64,000 nucleotides of DNA from Hymenobacter sp. YC55 (GTDB taxonomy: Bacteria > Bacteroidota > Bacteroidia > Cytophagales > Hymenobacteraceae), in NCBI RefSeq assembly GCF_029433095.1, contig NZ_JARNTX010000011.1, positions 1 through 64,000 of the forward strand, read 5' to 3'. Position numbers and translations under genes: made by a program. This document shows, in pieces, positions 8,551 to 17,117 of this stretch (its first letter is position 1; every line of letters starts with the position of its first letter). The notes under the pieces were generated by a model that saw only the letters and a program-made list of their open reading frames with translations, ran no database searches and was not told the origin of the DNA.

Positions 8551-9000
8551 ATGATAGGAACTACTACATCGGCTGTCGTCTTCCTGTTGCTGACAAGCCT
8601 GCTCGGGAGCTGCACCTATTCGCAGCAAAAGCTCCCGACTCAGGATACCTTGTTTTCTGGGTATCTATATCCCCATGAACGGCTTATACTCCGGCATGAG
8701 CAGTCTATCCTGGTAGATACAACAGTAAACTCACCTGCCAACCGGTTAACCCACGTCCAGTTTCGATTTGCATTCCATAGGAAGTACAGGCATTTACGCT
8801 TAACACTACGCTCTACCCAAGGCCAAGGGGTTGATACCACACTACAAGTTGTGGCGAGCGATTTTTATGTTGCCGGGACCATACCGGAGTACAAGGATTC
8901 CCGCCGCGCGAAGAGGAGTCCGCTCTTTGGCCTTGTGCCAAGGGATTCCTCCGCTCGCCTCTTTCGGGTAGTGTATGATTCGACCCTCGTGAAATACTAG
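8551..9000 (+). CDS. Predicted lipoprotein, unknown function (149 aa)
   Basis: ATG 8551 gives MIGTTTSAVVFLLLTSLLGSC, a lipoprotein signal peptide with the lipobox LLGSC, so the mature protein should start at a lipid-modified cysteine and sit in the outer or inner membrane facing the periplasm. The upstream GTG/TTG-type extension to 8482 is not signal-like. The mature part is mostly beta strands (HVQFRFAFHRKYRHLRLTLRST, TLQVVASDFYVAGT) without a motif I recognise. It stands alone upstream of the IS110-type element. Confidence 0.65.
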   Translation: MIGTTTSAVVFLLLTSLLGSCTYSQQKLPTQDTLFSGYLYPHERLILRHEQSILVDTTVNSPANRLTHVQFRFAFHRKYRHLRLTLRSTQGQGVDTTLQVVASDFYVAGTIPEYKDSRRAKRSPLFGLVPRDSSARLFRVVYDSTLVKY

Positions 9001-9238
9001 GGTTTGCTTTCGCACATTCAAGGATCTAAATGCTGACTGGTCGGTTTAAAGCAGGAGCGACCACTCCTGTGTTTATTGTACCGGAAAGCTGAAGAAAGCA
9101 GGAACACGAGGCGCTTGGTAGCACAAGCTAGAACAGGCCAACGAAATGCATGACACCCCCGCGCCTCAATTGGCACCTTACAGTGGAGCGTTTGTCCTAT
9201 GTTCGCCTACCTGCCGTATTTGCGGCGACTGAGCAGGA

Positions 9239-9309
9239 AAAGAGGAGAGTAAGATTCAAGCGTTTGTGAGTCGTCGAGCTCGTATTTTATGAGAATCCCT
9301 CCTCTTTTC
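9239..9309 (+). other. Long-range hairpin upstream of the IS110 transposase; possible bridge-RNA region
   Basis: AAAAGAGGA at 9239-9247 is perfectly complementary to TCCTCTTTT at 9301-9309, enclosing about 53 bases that contain smaller complementary patches (cgtcgagctcg). It lies 114 bases before the start codon of an IS110-family transposase, in the non-coding end where bridge RNAs are encoded in IS110 elements such as IS621. That it is a bridge RNA is inference from position and fold only. Confidence 0.3.
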
Positions 9310-9323
9310 TAGCGCCACTTTGG

Positions 9324-10444
9324 ACCGTTCCATAAGGCCATTGAGCTTGTATTAGGATAAAAAAGACGCGCTAGAAGTCCTGCTTACCTACTCTTCCCTT
9401 CACTTCTTTCTCCTCGCTCGCTATGGATTCGCCACTTCCTCTTCCCGTCGTGGGTATTGACGTCAGCAAAGCCTCGCTGGCGGTATGCTATCAGGCCAAC
9501 CAACAGGTCAAGCACTTGGAAGTCAGCAATAGCAAAGCTGGTTTTCAGCAACTCGTCAAGGCCTGTGGGGTGCAGTGTCTGTTTGTGATGGAAGCCACCG
9601 GCGCTTATAATCTGGCGGTAGCGTATTATTTACACGAGCAGGGAGGCCAGGTTGCGGTGCTCAATCCACTCGTTATCAAGCGCTTTATTCAGATGCACCT
9701 AGGTAAAGGCAAGAGTGACCGCAAGGATGCCCAGTGGCTGTTGCGCTATGGCCAGCAACAACCAGTCAAAATCTGGCAACCCGACGAGCAAGTACTAGTG
9801 GAGTGCCGGCAGTTGGAGCAGGTCAATGAACAGTTAATCAAGCAGAAAACCATGGCGAGTAATGCCTTGGCGGCCCTGCTGCAGCAACCCGTGGTTAGCC
9901 AACTGGCACGCGAACGCCTGCAGCATACCTTGCACGTCCTCACCGACCAGGTACAAGCGGTCGAAGCCGAATTACTGGCTTTACTCGAACAGCGCTTCCA
10001 AGCCGAGATGGCGCTGTTGTGCTCCATCCCGGGGATTGGACGCAAGACCGCGGGCACACTTTTGTTGTTTGCCGGTAGCTTCCATCGCTTCGAGAACTAC
10101 CGACAGCTGATTGCCCTCGCCGGTCTCTCCCCACGCGAGCATAGCTCCGGCACGAGTGTGCGGGGTAAGGTACGCATCACCAAGATGGGTGGTGGGTTAA
10201 TCCGCGGCAAGCTGTTCATGTGCAGCTTCGCGGCCAAGAAGAGGAATAGGGCCTGCCAAGCGCTCTATGAGCGGCTCGTGGCGAAAGGCAAGAATGGCAA
10301 AGTGGCCCTGATTGCCGTCTGCAACAAATTACTCAAGCAAGCCTTTGCTATTGTCAAGTCGGGCCAGCCTTATCAAGCCGATTTTACCTCAAAACTTTCC
10401 CTCAACCCTTGACTTTCAACACCGTTCATAAAATGCCAATTGAG
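9324..10444 (+). mobile_element. IS110-family insertion sequence (ends uncertain)
   Basis: The transposase at 9423-10412 defines the element. A similar short sequence occurs on both sides in direct orientation: ACCGTTCCATAAGGCCATT at 9324 onward and ACCGTTCATAAAATGCCAAT at 10421 onward, both ending TTGAG. IS110 elements lack terminal inverted repeats and often show only short similar flanks, so these may mark the junctions or lie close to them. The left end could reach further upstream to include the hairpin at 9239-9309. Confidence 0.4.
9423..10412 (+). CDS. IS110-family transposase
   Basis: A 329-residue DEDD transposase. The RuvC-like N-terminal half begins with VVGIDVSKASLAV (first acidic residue), has EATGAYN and the KSDRKDAQWLLRYG motif carrying the last aspartates. 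A coiled-coil linker follows (~residues 120-190), then the Transposase_20 domain with the helix-hairpin-helix IPGIGRKTA and the LAGLSPREHSSG serine motif. Length is normal and the frame is intact, so it could be active. IS110 transposases act with a bridge RNA made from the element's non-coding end. It is on the plus strand between a lipoprotein gene and a convergent lipoprotein gene. Confidence 0.96.
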   Translation: MDSPLPLPVVGIDVSKASLAVCYQANQQVKHLEVSNSKAGFQQLVKACGVQCLFVMEATGAYNLAVAYYLHEQGGQVAVLNPLVIKRFIQMHLGKGKSDRKDAQWLLRYGQQQPVKIWQPDEQVLVECRQLEQVNEQLIKQKTMASNALAALLQQPVVSQLARERLQHTLHVLTDQVQAVEAELLALLEQRFQAEMALLCSIPGIGRKTAGTLLLFAGSFHRFENYRQLIALAGLSPREHSSGTSVRGKVRITKMGGGLIRGKLFMCSFAAKKRNRACQALYERLVAKGKNGKVALIAVCNKLLKQAFAIVKSGQPYQADFTSKLSLNP

Positions 10445-10517
10445 AAAAGAGGTTCTTTCATACGGCGTATCGGGCTGACTGCGAGCGGGGGCACGAGCAG
10501 CATCTGTTCGAGTTGTG

Positions 10518-11066
10518 TTACTGGCCACGCATCCGTTCTTCCTCGCGCATGCGCACCTGTCGTAGTAGCTCGGCCTTCGTTTTAGGGTTCTCCGGCACAT
10601 AGCCAAGCCACCCCTGCGTGATGGCCTGACCCTGGAGCCGGAACAAGCCCACGCTTTGCATCAGCCCGACGCCGCCGCTGTAGTACGAGACCAGAACCAC
10701 GTCCGGGCTCACCCCTAAGTAGACGAGCTGGTGTCGGGGTAAACCGGGCTCGAGAACGACATCCGTTACTTGAAAGCGGGCCCCGACGTCGGCCAGCACA
10801 AACGAGGAGTCGGCACCGCCTTCTTGCGTCTGCAAGTAGGCCGCGACCCTGGGCGGCAGTGCTCGGGCCGAGGAGTAGGAGACGAGCGGGCGCTCTTGGG
10901 CGAGGCGCAGCAGCGTATCCAACGGGCTCGGGGCTCGGGGAGCGGCCAGAACAGAATCCGGGTGCGCTACGGGTAGACGCGCCGACGTTCCCACGCCTAT
11001 CTGCTTGGGGGCGTCATGGCAGCTGGCCAGCAGCACGGAGAAGAGTAGCCCGGGTGTACGAAGCAT
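10518..11066 (-). CDS. Predicted lipoprotein, unknown function (182 aa)
   Basis: ATG at 11066 gives MLRTPGLLFSVLLASCHDAP, a lipoprotein signal with lipobox LLASC; the longer frame to 11108 is not needed. The mature protein has a proline-rich linker and then a beta-rich domain (DSSFVLADVGARFQVTDVVLEPG, QLVYLGVSPDVVLVSYYSGGVGL). I recognise no family. The C-terminal PENPKTKAELLRQVRMREEER helix is charged. The gene converges on the IS110 transposase gene, with about 105 bases between them. Confidence 0.65.
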   Translation of the reverse strand: MLRTPGLLFSVLLASCHDAPKQIGVGTSARLPVAHPDSVLAAPRAPSPLDTLLRLAQERPLVSYSSARALPPRVAAYLQTQEGGADSSFVLADVGARFQVTDVVLEPGLPRHQLVYLGVSPDVVLVSYYSGGVGLMQSVGLFRLQGQAITQGWLGYVPENPKTKAELLRQVRMREEERMRGQ

Positions 11067-11319
11067 TGCATAGCAGAAAACGGTAGGGAAGAGGGAGCGC
11101 CAGGGCACTGCCCTTCGTAGCCCTACGACAACGAGGACGGGTTAAGCTACCGTAACGCTTATTGGGCGACCGTTCAACTAACGTTACAAGCCATTTTATG
11201 TGCTGAGAAGGGCATTCACAAGATGTAAAATGGCCCACTTTTCATTCAAATCACTGTTTTTTTGAACTACTTAGAAGTCTAGTGTACTGCTAGCGTTCCC
11301 AGATTTAAGATTGGACCGC

Positions 11320-11982
11320 TTAGCGTAAGCTATAGTTTACGAACAGGGGCGTTCCTTGTATGTGCGTCGGCTGGGCCCGTTCCCCGCTGGCGGACGCACA
11401 CACTAGGGCGAGCCCTACTTCCAGCCGGTAGCGGTCGGCCGCGAGTTTGGTCAGGCGGGTCGAGTACGTTATGGACGGGCCCGGCAGCTGGAGCATGTTC
11501 GGAACCTGCACCACGAGGCGAAGCGTGCCATGCGCTGACAACGTTACCTGAGCTTGCTGATAGAACTGATAAGCGTCCACGGGCTGCTGATTTACCCACG
11601 CTCCTCCCAAGGGCAAGCACTGGGCCGTGTAGTCGGCTTGATAGTTTCGCCCGCCTACACCGCAAATAATGGCCTGTTGCGTGAAGGGCGGCTCGTACAC
11701 CTGCCGCCCGCGCGGGTCGTATAATCGAAGATACGTGTAGTAGAGGGGGTTGGCAACGGTAACCGCCAAAGGCCCAGTGTTGTGCAGCATCAGAGTCAGG
11801 ACGAGTCCGCGGTCGGCAAGCTGCTGTACCGAATCCACCTGTAGGGTGGCCTTCACCGGCGTAGCGGGGCCCGACCAGGGGTGCAAGACGATGGTCTGAG
11901 ACCCCTGGCCCCAGGCGCGGACAATGGGGCCGATCCCCGCCAGCCAACACCCAAACAAAGCTGCGACGAGGAAACGGATCAT
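11320..11982 (-). CDS. Secreted protein of unknown function (220 aa)
   Basis: The N-terminus MIRFLVAALFGCWLAGIGPIVRAWGQ is a cleavable signal peptide. The mature protein is beta-rich and built like an Ig-type fold (LVLTLMLHNTGPLAVTVANPL, LRLVVQVPNML, YRLEVGLALVC), with four cysteines that could form disulfides in the periplasm (CGVGG, QCLPLGG, LVCASA). No catalytic motif is visible. It is a single gene, upstream of which lies the MITE-like copy B. A 206-codon frame on the same strand in another phase is a shadow of this gene. Confidence 0.65.
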   Translation of the reverse strand: MIRFLVAALFGCWLAGIGPIVRAWGQGSQTIVLHPWSGPATPVKATLQVDSVQQLADRGLVLTLMLHNTGPLAVTVANPLYYTYLRLYDPRGRQVYEPPFTQQAIICGVGGRNYQADYTAQCLPLGGAWVNQQPVDAYQFYQQAQVTLSAHGTLRLVVQVPNMLQLPGPSITYSTRLTKLAADRYRLEVGLALVCASASGERAQPTHIQGTPLFVNYSLR

Positions 11983-12235
11983 GAGTGAAATTACCCTTTT
12001 TACCCGTCTTCCGGTGACACTAAAAGTTTTCTATATAATTGGTGACCATTTGGTTCTATTGCGCGGAGCAAGTTTAGAAAATCCGTTTACAGTCAACAGT
12101 TACGAAGTAGCCTGCCGGGGGGAGGTTCTGACCTGCAAGAACTAGCGCCTAGTTCCCCGTCAAAGTACTAAGTCGGGTGCAGTAGCCAGTCGAGCCAAAA
12201 ATCAGCCTTTTTCCGAGGTCAGTCTGATAACAAAG

Positions 12236-12384
12236 GTAGCTGTTGCAGAACTCCCAACAAGGGATTGAATGGTTAGCAACAGCGAGTAAAGTAGACTAAA
12301 AACCTCTTTAGCGCTACTATTCTCAGCACTTCAGGGGCCAAACACACCTTTACCACAATACGGATTGAGTTCTGCAACAGCCAC
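12236..12384. repeat. MITE-like element, copy B (149 bp, IS1182-type ends)
   Basis: Inverted ends GTAGCTGTTGCAGAACTC (12236-12253) and GAGTTCTGCAACAGCCAC (12367-12384) pair at 17 of 18 positions. The right end is the same as the right end of the IS at 51439-53042 over 18 bases. The interior is non-coding and differs from copy A except for a shared ctttagcgct patch (12306-12315 here, 6102-6111 in copy A). It sits between the convergent/tandem genes at 11320 and 12477. Confidence 0.75.
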
Positions 12385-12476
12385 GACCGTTTGTAAAATG
12401 ACAATTGGCTCGTAACGCGTGTGCAGGGCCTTTCAAGAAACGTTATAAGATCCAACATACAGGAGCTGTTTTAAAC

Positions 12477-13478
12477 CTAGTTCGTTTTTAAAATCTGTGG
12501 CCAATGCTCCTGGATGAAGCGAATTGCCATTTTGGTGCGGGGTACACTATCCAACGTGACATAGGCAGATAAGACCTCATTCATCGCTTCCAGCGTGGAA
12601 GGGGCGTGTAAGTAGGGGGGATGCTCCCGTAGCCAGAGGGGGCGGTTCTGCGTTGCGGCCGTCGTGCTACAGTTAACTAAGGCATCCAGGGCCATCAAGC
12701 TTAACGGGCGTCCCATTTTTAACCAGCGCTGCACTCGTTCCCACGTGATCCCCAGCGCCGCGCAGGTGACGCCATAGCCCCCCGGCACGGTGGTAATGGC
12801 CCGGCAGTGCGCTTCGATCCAGTCCAACGGCCCGTTCCCCGCCAGGTAACACAAACAAGTCACGTGTTCAGCTAGCGCTTTTTCGTTGAGGGTGCTCAGC
12901 GCGGCCAGGAGTACGGCTTCTGCTTCGGCGGCGGGAAAGCAACGGGATAAGGCATAGGCAAAGTCGAGCACCTGCAGCGGTTCCTCTACTGAACTTAGTT
13001 GATACTTGACCCAGGCATACGCGTGGCCTTGCAGTACTTCGGCCGCAACCTCTAAGCACCTCGGTAGTAAGAAGGGATTGCGCGCGAGCTTGTCATCCAG
13101 CACGTGCAACACCTCTTGGGGAGCAAAGCCCACTAAATAAGGCGTCACCGCTGCGGGATACCACCATTTGACGATCGTATAGTCCACGAGGCGTTCTACG
13201 TGGCCGCGCAGACTCTCTAGGGTGGGAAAGGTGAGGGCTGGTTCTAGGTCAACTGGCTCCTCGGCCGCATCCGCGACACCGTCATCACTGTAAAAGTCAT
13301 CGCAAAGCTCGTATTCGTGGCCGTGGAGCGCAACTAAATTGAAGTACTCTAACGGCCGCAGCGCGCGATGCAACAGCCGCTGGTAGCAGGGCTGGCACAA
13401 GCAGTAGGGGATAACCGACCCGTTGCGTTTTTCTTGAATAACACTAGCGCGGAGGCGACAAGCTTCACAGAGAATCAT
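12477..13478 (-). CDS. Hypothetical zinc-ribbon-start protein (333 aa)
   Basis: Residues 1-35 contain CEAC and CLCQPC, a CxxC...CxxC pattern that should bind zinc (MILCEACRLRAS...PYCLCQPCYQRLLHRAL). An acidic linker (DDFYSDDGVADAAEEPVD) leads to a long all-alpha body of ~260 residues, possibly HEAT- or ARM-like repeats (LLAALSTLNEKALAEHVTCLCYLAGNG). I do not recognise the family and no enzyme motif is visible. The protein is cytoplasmic by absence of signal or membrane segments. Start at the ATG giving the zinc motif is well supported. Confidence 0.65.
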   Translation of the reverse strand: MILCEACRLRASVIQEKRNGSVIPYCLCQPCYQRLLHRALRPLEYFNLVALHGHEYELCDDFYSDDGVADAAEEPVDLEPALTFPTLESLRGHVERLVDYTIVKWWYPAAVTPYLVGFAPQEVLHVLDDKLARNPFLLPRCLEVAAEVLQGHAYAWVKYQLSSVEEPLQVLDFAYALSRCFPAAEAEAVLLAALSTLNEKALAEHVTCLCYLAGNGPLDWIEAHCRAITTVPGGYGVTCAALGITWERVQRWLKMGRPLSLMALDALVNCSTTAATQNRPLWLREHPPYLHAPSTLEAMNEVLSAYVTLDSVPRTKMAIRFIQEHWPQILKTN

Positions 13479-13624
13479 AGCGACAAAATACTACTACTAG
13501 TGTAATAGCAGCATGATATCCATAGTTTTACTTTTCTCAGACTAGTCCGAGAACAACTCTTATGTCAATCAACTTTTCTAAGAGTGGGAGCAAAGCAGCT
13601 ATGGCTATATACTCTTGCTATAAT

Positions 13625-14041
13625 CTAACTTTTGTAAGCCAATTGAATCACTCGCTTACAAGTCTTTCCTATTACCCAGGGTGTAACCAAGCCTGACAGA
13701 CCGCAACAGATAACGAATATTAACCGATAAGGCCGCTCAAAATGACCATAAAACGCGCCGAACCACAAGAGCGTTGCCAGGGTGTAGAGTAGGCTCGCGC
13801 CTGCTACAAGCGTACCAGGACGATACGTAGTTCTGATTTGGAAAGCCAGGGATAAGGCAATGGCGAGCAGGCAAAAGGTAAAAAAACACATCGCAATTGA
13901 CATTGCCCACGCGGAGGGAGTGTAGTAGTTGCCTCGCAGTCGTTGTAAGGATTCGCCCACAAAGACGCATGTATAATAGCCGAAGACAGAAGCCGTAACA
14001 CGCCATCCAACTCCCCATGTGTCTTTTAGTAATTGTTTCAT
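13625..14041 (-). CDS. Four-helix membrane protein, unknown function (138 aa)
   Basis: From ATG 14041 (MKQLLKDTWGVGWRVTAS) there are about four hydrophobic segments (residues ~10-30, 45-70, 78-100 and 104-125) joined by short loops with basic residues such as RTTYRPG, ending KTCKRVIQLAYKS. An in-frame upstream start at 14089 is possible but adds non-conserved-looking residues. It lies 115 bases from the next membrane-protein gene on the same strand (14157) and the two may be co-transcribed. No family recognised. Confidence 0.55.
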   Translation of the reverse strand: MKQLLKDTWGVGWRVTASVFGYYTCVFVGESLQRLRGNYYTPSAWAMSIAMCFFTFCLLAIALSLAFQIRTTYRPGTLVAGASLLYTLATLLWFGAFYGHFERPYRLIFVICCGLSGLVTPWVIGKTCKRVIQLAYKS

Positions 14042-14156
14042 TTGAATAGAGATAATAAAAGCTTGTCCGAGAAGTCGTTTTAATGTCAACCACCCTTGAG
14101 TAATCGGATGTTCGTCTATCCCAAGAGTCTGTCCCTGTAGTTGGTATCAATCACTA

Positions 14157-14570
14157 TCACTTATGGCCCGCGCCCGGCGGGCGAGACGGTTTGGTGGGAC
14201 AGAGCACTTCGCGCACGCCGACCAAGGACACCAGTAAGAGCGTCAAAATGTGCAGGATCATGCTCTCGCTGTATGGACGGAACAACTCAAATAGGGCGTG
14301 CACATTGCCGAGCACTAGCCAAGCCACGAGCAGCACAAGCAGATTGTACCCAATCCGGTTCGCGGTCAGCAAATCCGCATAGCCCTTTCGCTGCTTCAAG
14401 CAAGCCAAGTTGACGAGTCGCGTTATCAGCAGGACAACGGCGAGGATATAGCCCCAGTTTTGGTAGAGTTCAGGCAGGTGCTCATGAGAGCGATAATAGA
14501 GGTAGATATAAGGTTGATAAAGTAGAATAAAGACGACAACGGGCAGAATGGCCGTCAGGAAACTTTTCAT
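14157..14570 (-). CDS. Four-helix membrane protein, unknown function (137 aa)
   Basis: ATG 14570 (MKSFLTAILPVVVFILLYQP) begins with a hydrophobic segment, followed by three more (YILAVVLLITRLVNLACL, IGYNLLVLLVAWLVLG, ILHILTLLLVSLVGV). Basic residues in between (LKQRKGY) suggest cytoplasmic loops. The frame to 14627 is open with an earlier ATG, so the start is not certain. Same strand and similar size as the membrane protein at 13625, which lies downstream; no sequence similarity strong enough to call them paralogues. Confidence 0.55.
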   Translation of the reverse strand: MKSFLTAILPVVVFILLYQPYIYLYYRSHEHLPELYQNWGYILAVVLLITRLVNLACLKQRKGYADLLTANRIGYNLLVLLVAWLVLGNVHALFELFRPYSESMILHILTLLLVSLVGVREVLCPTKPSRPPGAGHK

Positions 14571-14837
14571 GCGAGCAGGCGCCCTATAGTAATGGATGAA
14601 AAGAGAGATAGCGGATTTTAAGGCCACAATGCTGACGCTTTCACCCGGCCGAGCTTAGGTAAGCTAAAGTAGATAAAAGTGCAAAATAAGGCCTAGCTTC
14701 CCAAGCTACCAAAACTTAAGAGAAGCTGCTTGACATACTACGGCAGTGCCCCCCTCGAGCTCACCCTAGCAAGCGCTCAGAGTACGTTCGGTAAACACCT
14801 ACTTTAACGCCGCAACTGTTTCGTTTCCTCGGTTACT

Positions 14838-15341
14838 TCACAGGGCAAGAAGAAAGGCAAGTAAACGAAAGAGCCGCGGGGCCATCCCCTTACGGGGCGG
14901 CTGGGGCCGCAGGGCTTGCCGTGCCCCCTGCTTCGCCGCTTGCAGGGAGGGGTAGTAGACGGAGTAGATTTCGTACTCGTTGCGCCGGGCGGCGGTGTTG
15001 CGGCTGTACTGCTGCGTGGCCAACGCGCCCAGCACGTTTTCGGCTTGCACCACGCTCACCTCCCGTATACCGGCCCGAAAAGCGCGCAGGTTCCAGTCCG
15101 TAACCAGCCAGTCCTGCACCTACTTCGGGATGGGGCTCATGTGGCGCACGTCCCCGATCCAGCCCCAGGGCCTAGCCGGGGTACTGTACTGGACGTAATA
15201 GGCCAGCCCGGTTTCCATCGCGTGCATGAATTGCGTTTTATTGGCAAAGCCGTGGAACTGCACAATCACGCACGGTACGCGGGCATCAACCAGCACCGAG
15301 CCGTAGGGTTCCTCCAGGATCACTGCGTCTGTCATGAGCAC
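14838..15341 (-). pseudogene. STAS/SEC14-like protein interrupted by an in-frame amber stop
   Basis: The two frames 15341-15120 and 15119-14838 are in the same phase and separated only by a TAG (15120-15122). Read through, they make one 167-residue protein: a beta-rich N-terminus (YGSVLVDARVPCVIVQFHGF), WGWIGDVRHMSPIPK-stop-VQDWL, then the conserved second half (AGIREVSVVQAENVLGALATQQY). This pattern matches the SpoIIAA/STAS-SEC14-like small proteins common in Hymenobacter and the intact neighbour at 15342. The stop sits where homologues have a coding residue, so this is a nonsense-mutated copy or a readthrough case. It begins directly after the neighbour's stop codon. Confidence 0.75.
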
Positions 15342-15791
15342 TTACGATTTCGCCGGCGAACTAGTGGCCGCTGAAGCAGCAGCCCGCGCGTGCTGGCGGA
15401 GCCAAAGTTGAGCTTCCTCCATAGTGGCGAACACTTTCGCCTGGAAAGCCGTCAGTTGCGCGTAAAAGGCACTGGCTGACTCCTCGGCAAAGGAATCGGG
15501 CGTGGTAATCAGGGCAAAGTACTGCAACCCCGCTGCCGCGGCCTGGGGAGCCCACACGTTGATGACCCACTCGAGCGAGTGGTCCCAGGGGCCGCGCACC
15601 TGCCGCGTATCGTTGAGCACGCAGGCGTAGCCGGAGGCAGCTAGGGCCTGCGTATAGGCCGCGGCGCCCGCCTGGATGCTTTCCTTGGTCAGGTAGCCCT
15701 GCCAGGTGACGGCCACCCACCGGTTGGCGTGGTCGGTGTCGATGGTGAGGTAAACGCGGTTGGTAGGACTCTTCAGTTCTTGCATAAGCAT
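15342..15791 (-). CDS. STAS/SEC14-like protein
   Basis: A 149-residue cytoplasmic protein with alternating beta strands and helices: NRVYLTIDTDHANRWVAVTW, YACVLNDTRQVRGPWDHSLEWV, AGLQYFALITTPDSFAEES, ending with a helix and the EEAQLWLRQHA motif. This is the layout of SpoIIAA-like STAS/SEC14 proteins, which bind ligands or partner proteins in signalling. It is followed with no gap by the amber-broken paralogue (14838-15341), suggesting a tandem duplication in one operon. Related proteins lie at 36374 and 38536. A 144-codon frame in another phase on this strand is a shadow. Confidence 0.7.
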   Translation of the reverse strand: MLMQELKSPTNRVYLTIDTDHANRWVAVTWQGYLTKESIQAGAAAYTQALAASGYACVLNDTRQVRGPWDHSLEWVINVWAPQAAAAGLQYFALITTPDSFAEESASAFYAQLTAFQAKVFATMEEAQLWLRQHARAAASAATSSPAKS

Positions 15792-16235
15792 ACAAAGATC
15801 ATAAAAATCGAGTTGGCAACCGGCAAGTTTCGACCCTACCCTATTGCTACTGCCCCCCTTTGAACCACGCTCGGCTGTTCCAACCTAGGGGTAGCAGAGT
15901 ATTCTATCCTTAAAATCAGGAGTAAGCCACACACAGGCTTAAGACGAGGAGTCCACTCAGGAGTAGCAGACCGATAGTCCTGCCGGTGTTTACTTCACTT
16001 TGCTCGTTCGACCTGCTCAATGCCTTAACGAGTATACAGAGTGAAAGGCAACTCTTCCTTAATGAATAGCAAACCTTGCCCAACGGCCTGCGTTGAACAT
16101 TTCAACCGCCAATTTTTGGAAGTTAGGGCTTCATAGCTGGTTTTCAAAAATGACGCGTAGAATACAGCCTGTAGTGTAAAAGCCATTTTCTCTAGGAGAA
16201 TTGACTTCTGTTTCTGGCTTGCGCACACCGCTGCA
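15792..16235. other. Promoter-bearing gap ahead of the TerY-P operon
   Basis: 444 bases between divergent genes. A 75-codon minus frame at 16025-16252 overlaps the start of the vWA gene and does not look real. The promoter of the 16236-22021 operon should lie here; no clear motif is visible. Confidence 0.35.
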
Positions 16236-16913
16236 ATGGCAGAGTTTATCAAAAACCTTTCAACACCTGAAACGATGAGGAGACTACCCGTCTATTTATT
16301 ACTGGACACATCTGGTTCCATGACCGGCGAGCCCATTGAAGCAGTTAAAAATGGGGTTCAGGTTATGATCAGTTCCTTGCGGCAGAATCCGCAGGCGATT
16401 GAGACGGCCTTCATCAGCATCATCACCTTTGATAGCGAGGCGAAACAAGTGGTGCCCTTAACCGACTTGGCTTCGTTTCAGATGGTGGACATCAAAGCTA
16501 CCGGCACTACCAGCCTGGGCGAGGCGCTGAAGTTGGTTTCTACCTGCATCGACAATGAGGTAACGAAAACCACAGCCGAGCAAAAAGGCGACTGGAAACC
16601 CCTAGTGTTCATCATGACGGATGGGATTCCTACCGATGATTGGCAGATTGGCTTGGAAGAATTTAGAAAACGAAAAACCGCCTTTACCGTGGCCTGCGCC
16701 GCGGGTAGCGCCGCCGATTCGGCGCTGCTGAAGCAGATCACGGAAAATGTCGTCAGCCTGGATACTGCCGACAGCCAGAGCATTGCCAAGTTCTTCACTT
16801 GGGTGAGTGCTTCCATTGGCGTTTCCTCTACCAAGGTGGAGGATGGCGGCCAAGAAGTGACCGGTATAGGCGAATTACCCCCGCCTCCTGCAGAATTGAA
16901 TATCGTTACCTAA
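16236..16913 (+). CDS. TerY-like vWA domain protein
   Basis: A 225-residue cytoplasmic von Willebrand A protein. The metal-site (MIDAS) motif DTSGSM lies at residues 24-29, with the partner threonine in KATGTTSLGEAL and the acidic MTDGIPTDDW. RRLPVYLLLDTSGSM is the typical opening of TerY, so the start could be the later ATG at 16275. TerY is the metal-binding hub of tellurite/stress (Ter) systems and the first member of the TerY-P triad together with the PP2C phosphatase and kinase encoded next. A stable hairpin between this gene and the next (16935-16980) probably lowers readthrough. The acidic proline-rich tail is not conserved in general vWA domains. Confidence 0.9.
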   Translation: MAEFIKNLSTPETMRRLPVYLLLDTSGSMTGEPIEAVKNGVQVMISSLRQNPQAIETAFISIITFDSEAKQVVPLTDLASFQMVDIKATGTTSLGEALKLVSTCIDNEVTKTTAEQKGDWKPLVFIMTDGIPTDDWQIGLEEFRKRKTAFTVACAAGSAADSALLKQITENVVSLDTADSQSIAKFFTWVSASIGVSSTKVEDGGQEVTGIGELPPPPAELNIVT

Positions 16914-16934
16914 GCGAGTAGCACCGCATCAGGC

Positions 16935-16980
16935 AAGGAAGAGGCTGGAAGATATCTTCCCTTAGCCTCTTCCTTTTCCT
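16935..16980 (+). terminator. Intra-operon hairpin/terminator after the vWA gene
   Basis: AAGGAAGAGGCT (16935-16946) pairs perfectly with AGCCTCTTCCTT (16964-16975). The loop itself contains the palindrome GGAAGATATCTTCC (16947-16960). A T-rich stretch follows. This looks like an intrinsic terminator or attenuator that would make the vWA protein more abundant than the phosphatase and kinase. Confidence 0.6.
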
Positions 16981-17117
16981 TGTTTTCTGCAGTAGTAGGC
17001 TCAGCAACCAATGCCAATTAGGTAGCGAAAGCTTACCAGGTAGCCGGAGCGGCAACCGGGTTGGCTAAGGGGTAGCCCACCGAACATGAGTTTTAAACAG
17101 GTAGCACATAAGCGGGA

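Noticed and set aside
11330-11950. A 206-codon minus frame in the secreted 220-residue gene
   Set aside because: Same strand, different phase; the translation is Arg/Ala/Pro-rich and the alternative frame has a signal peptide and beta strands.
16025-16252. A 75-codon minus frame upstream of the vWA gene
   Set aside because: It overlaps the vWA start, has no recognisable pattern and lacks a plausible neighbour.
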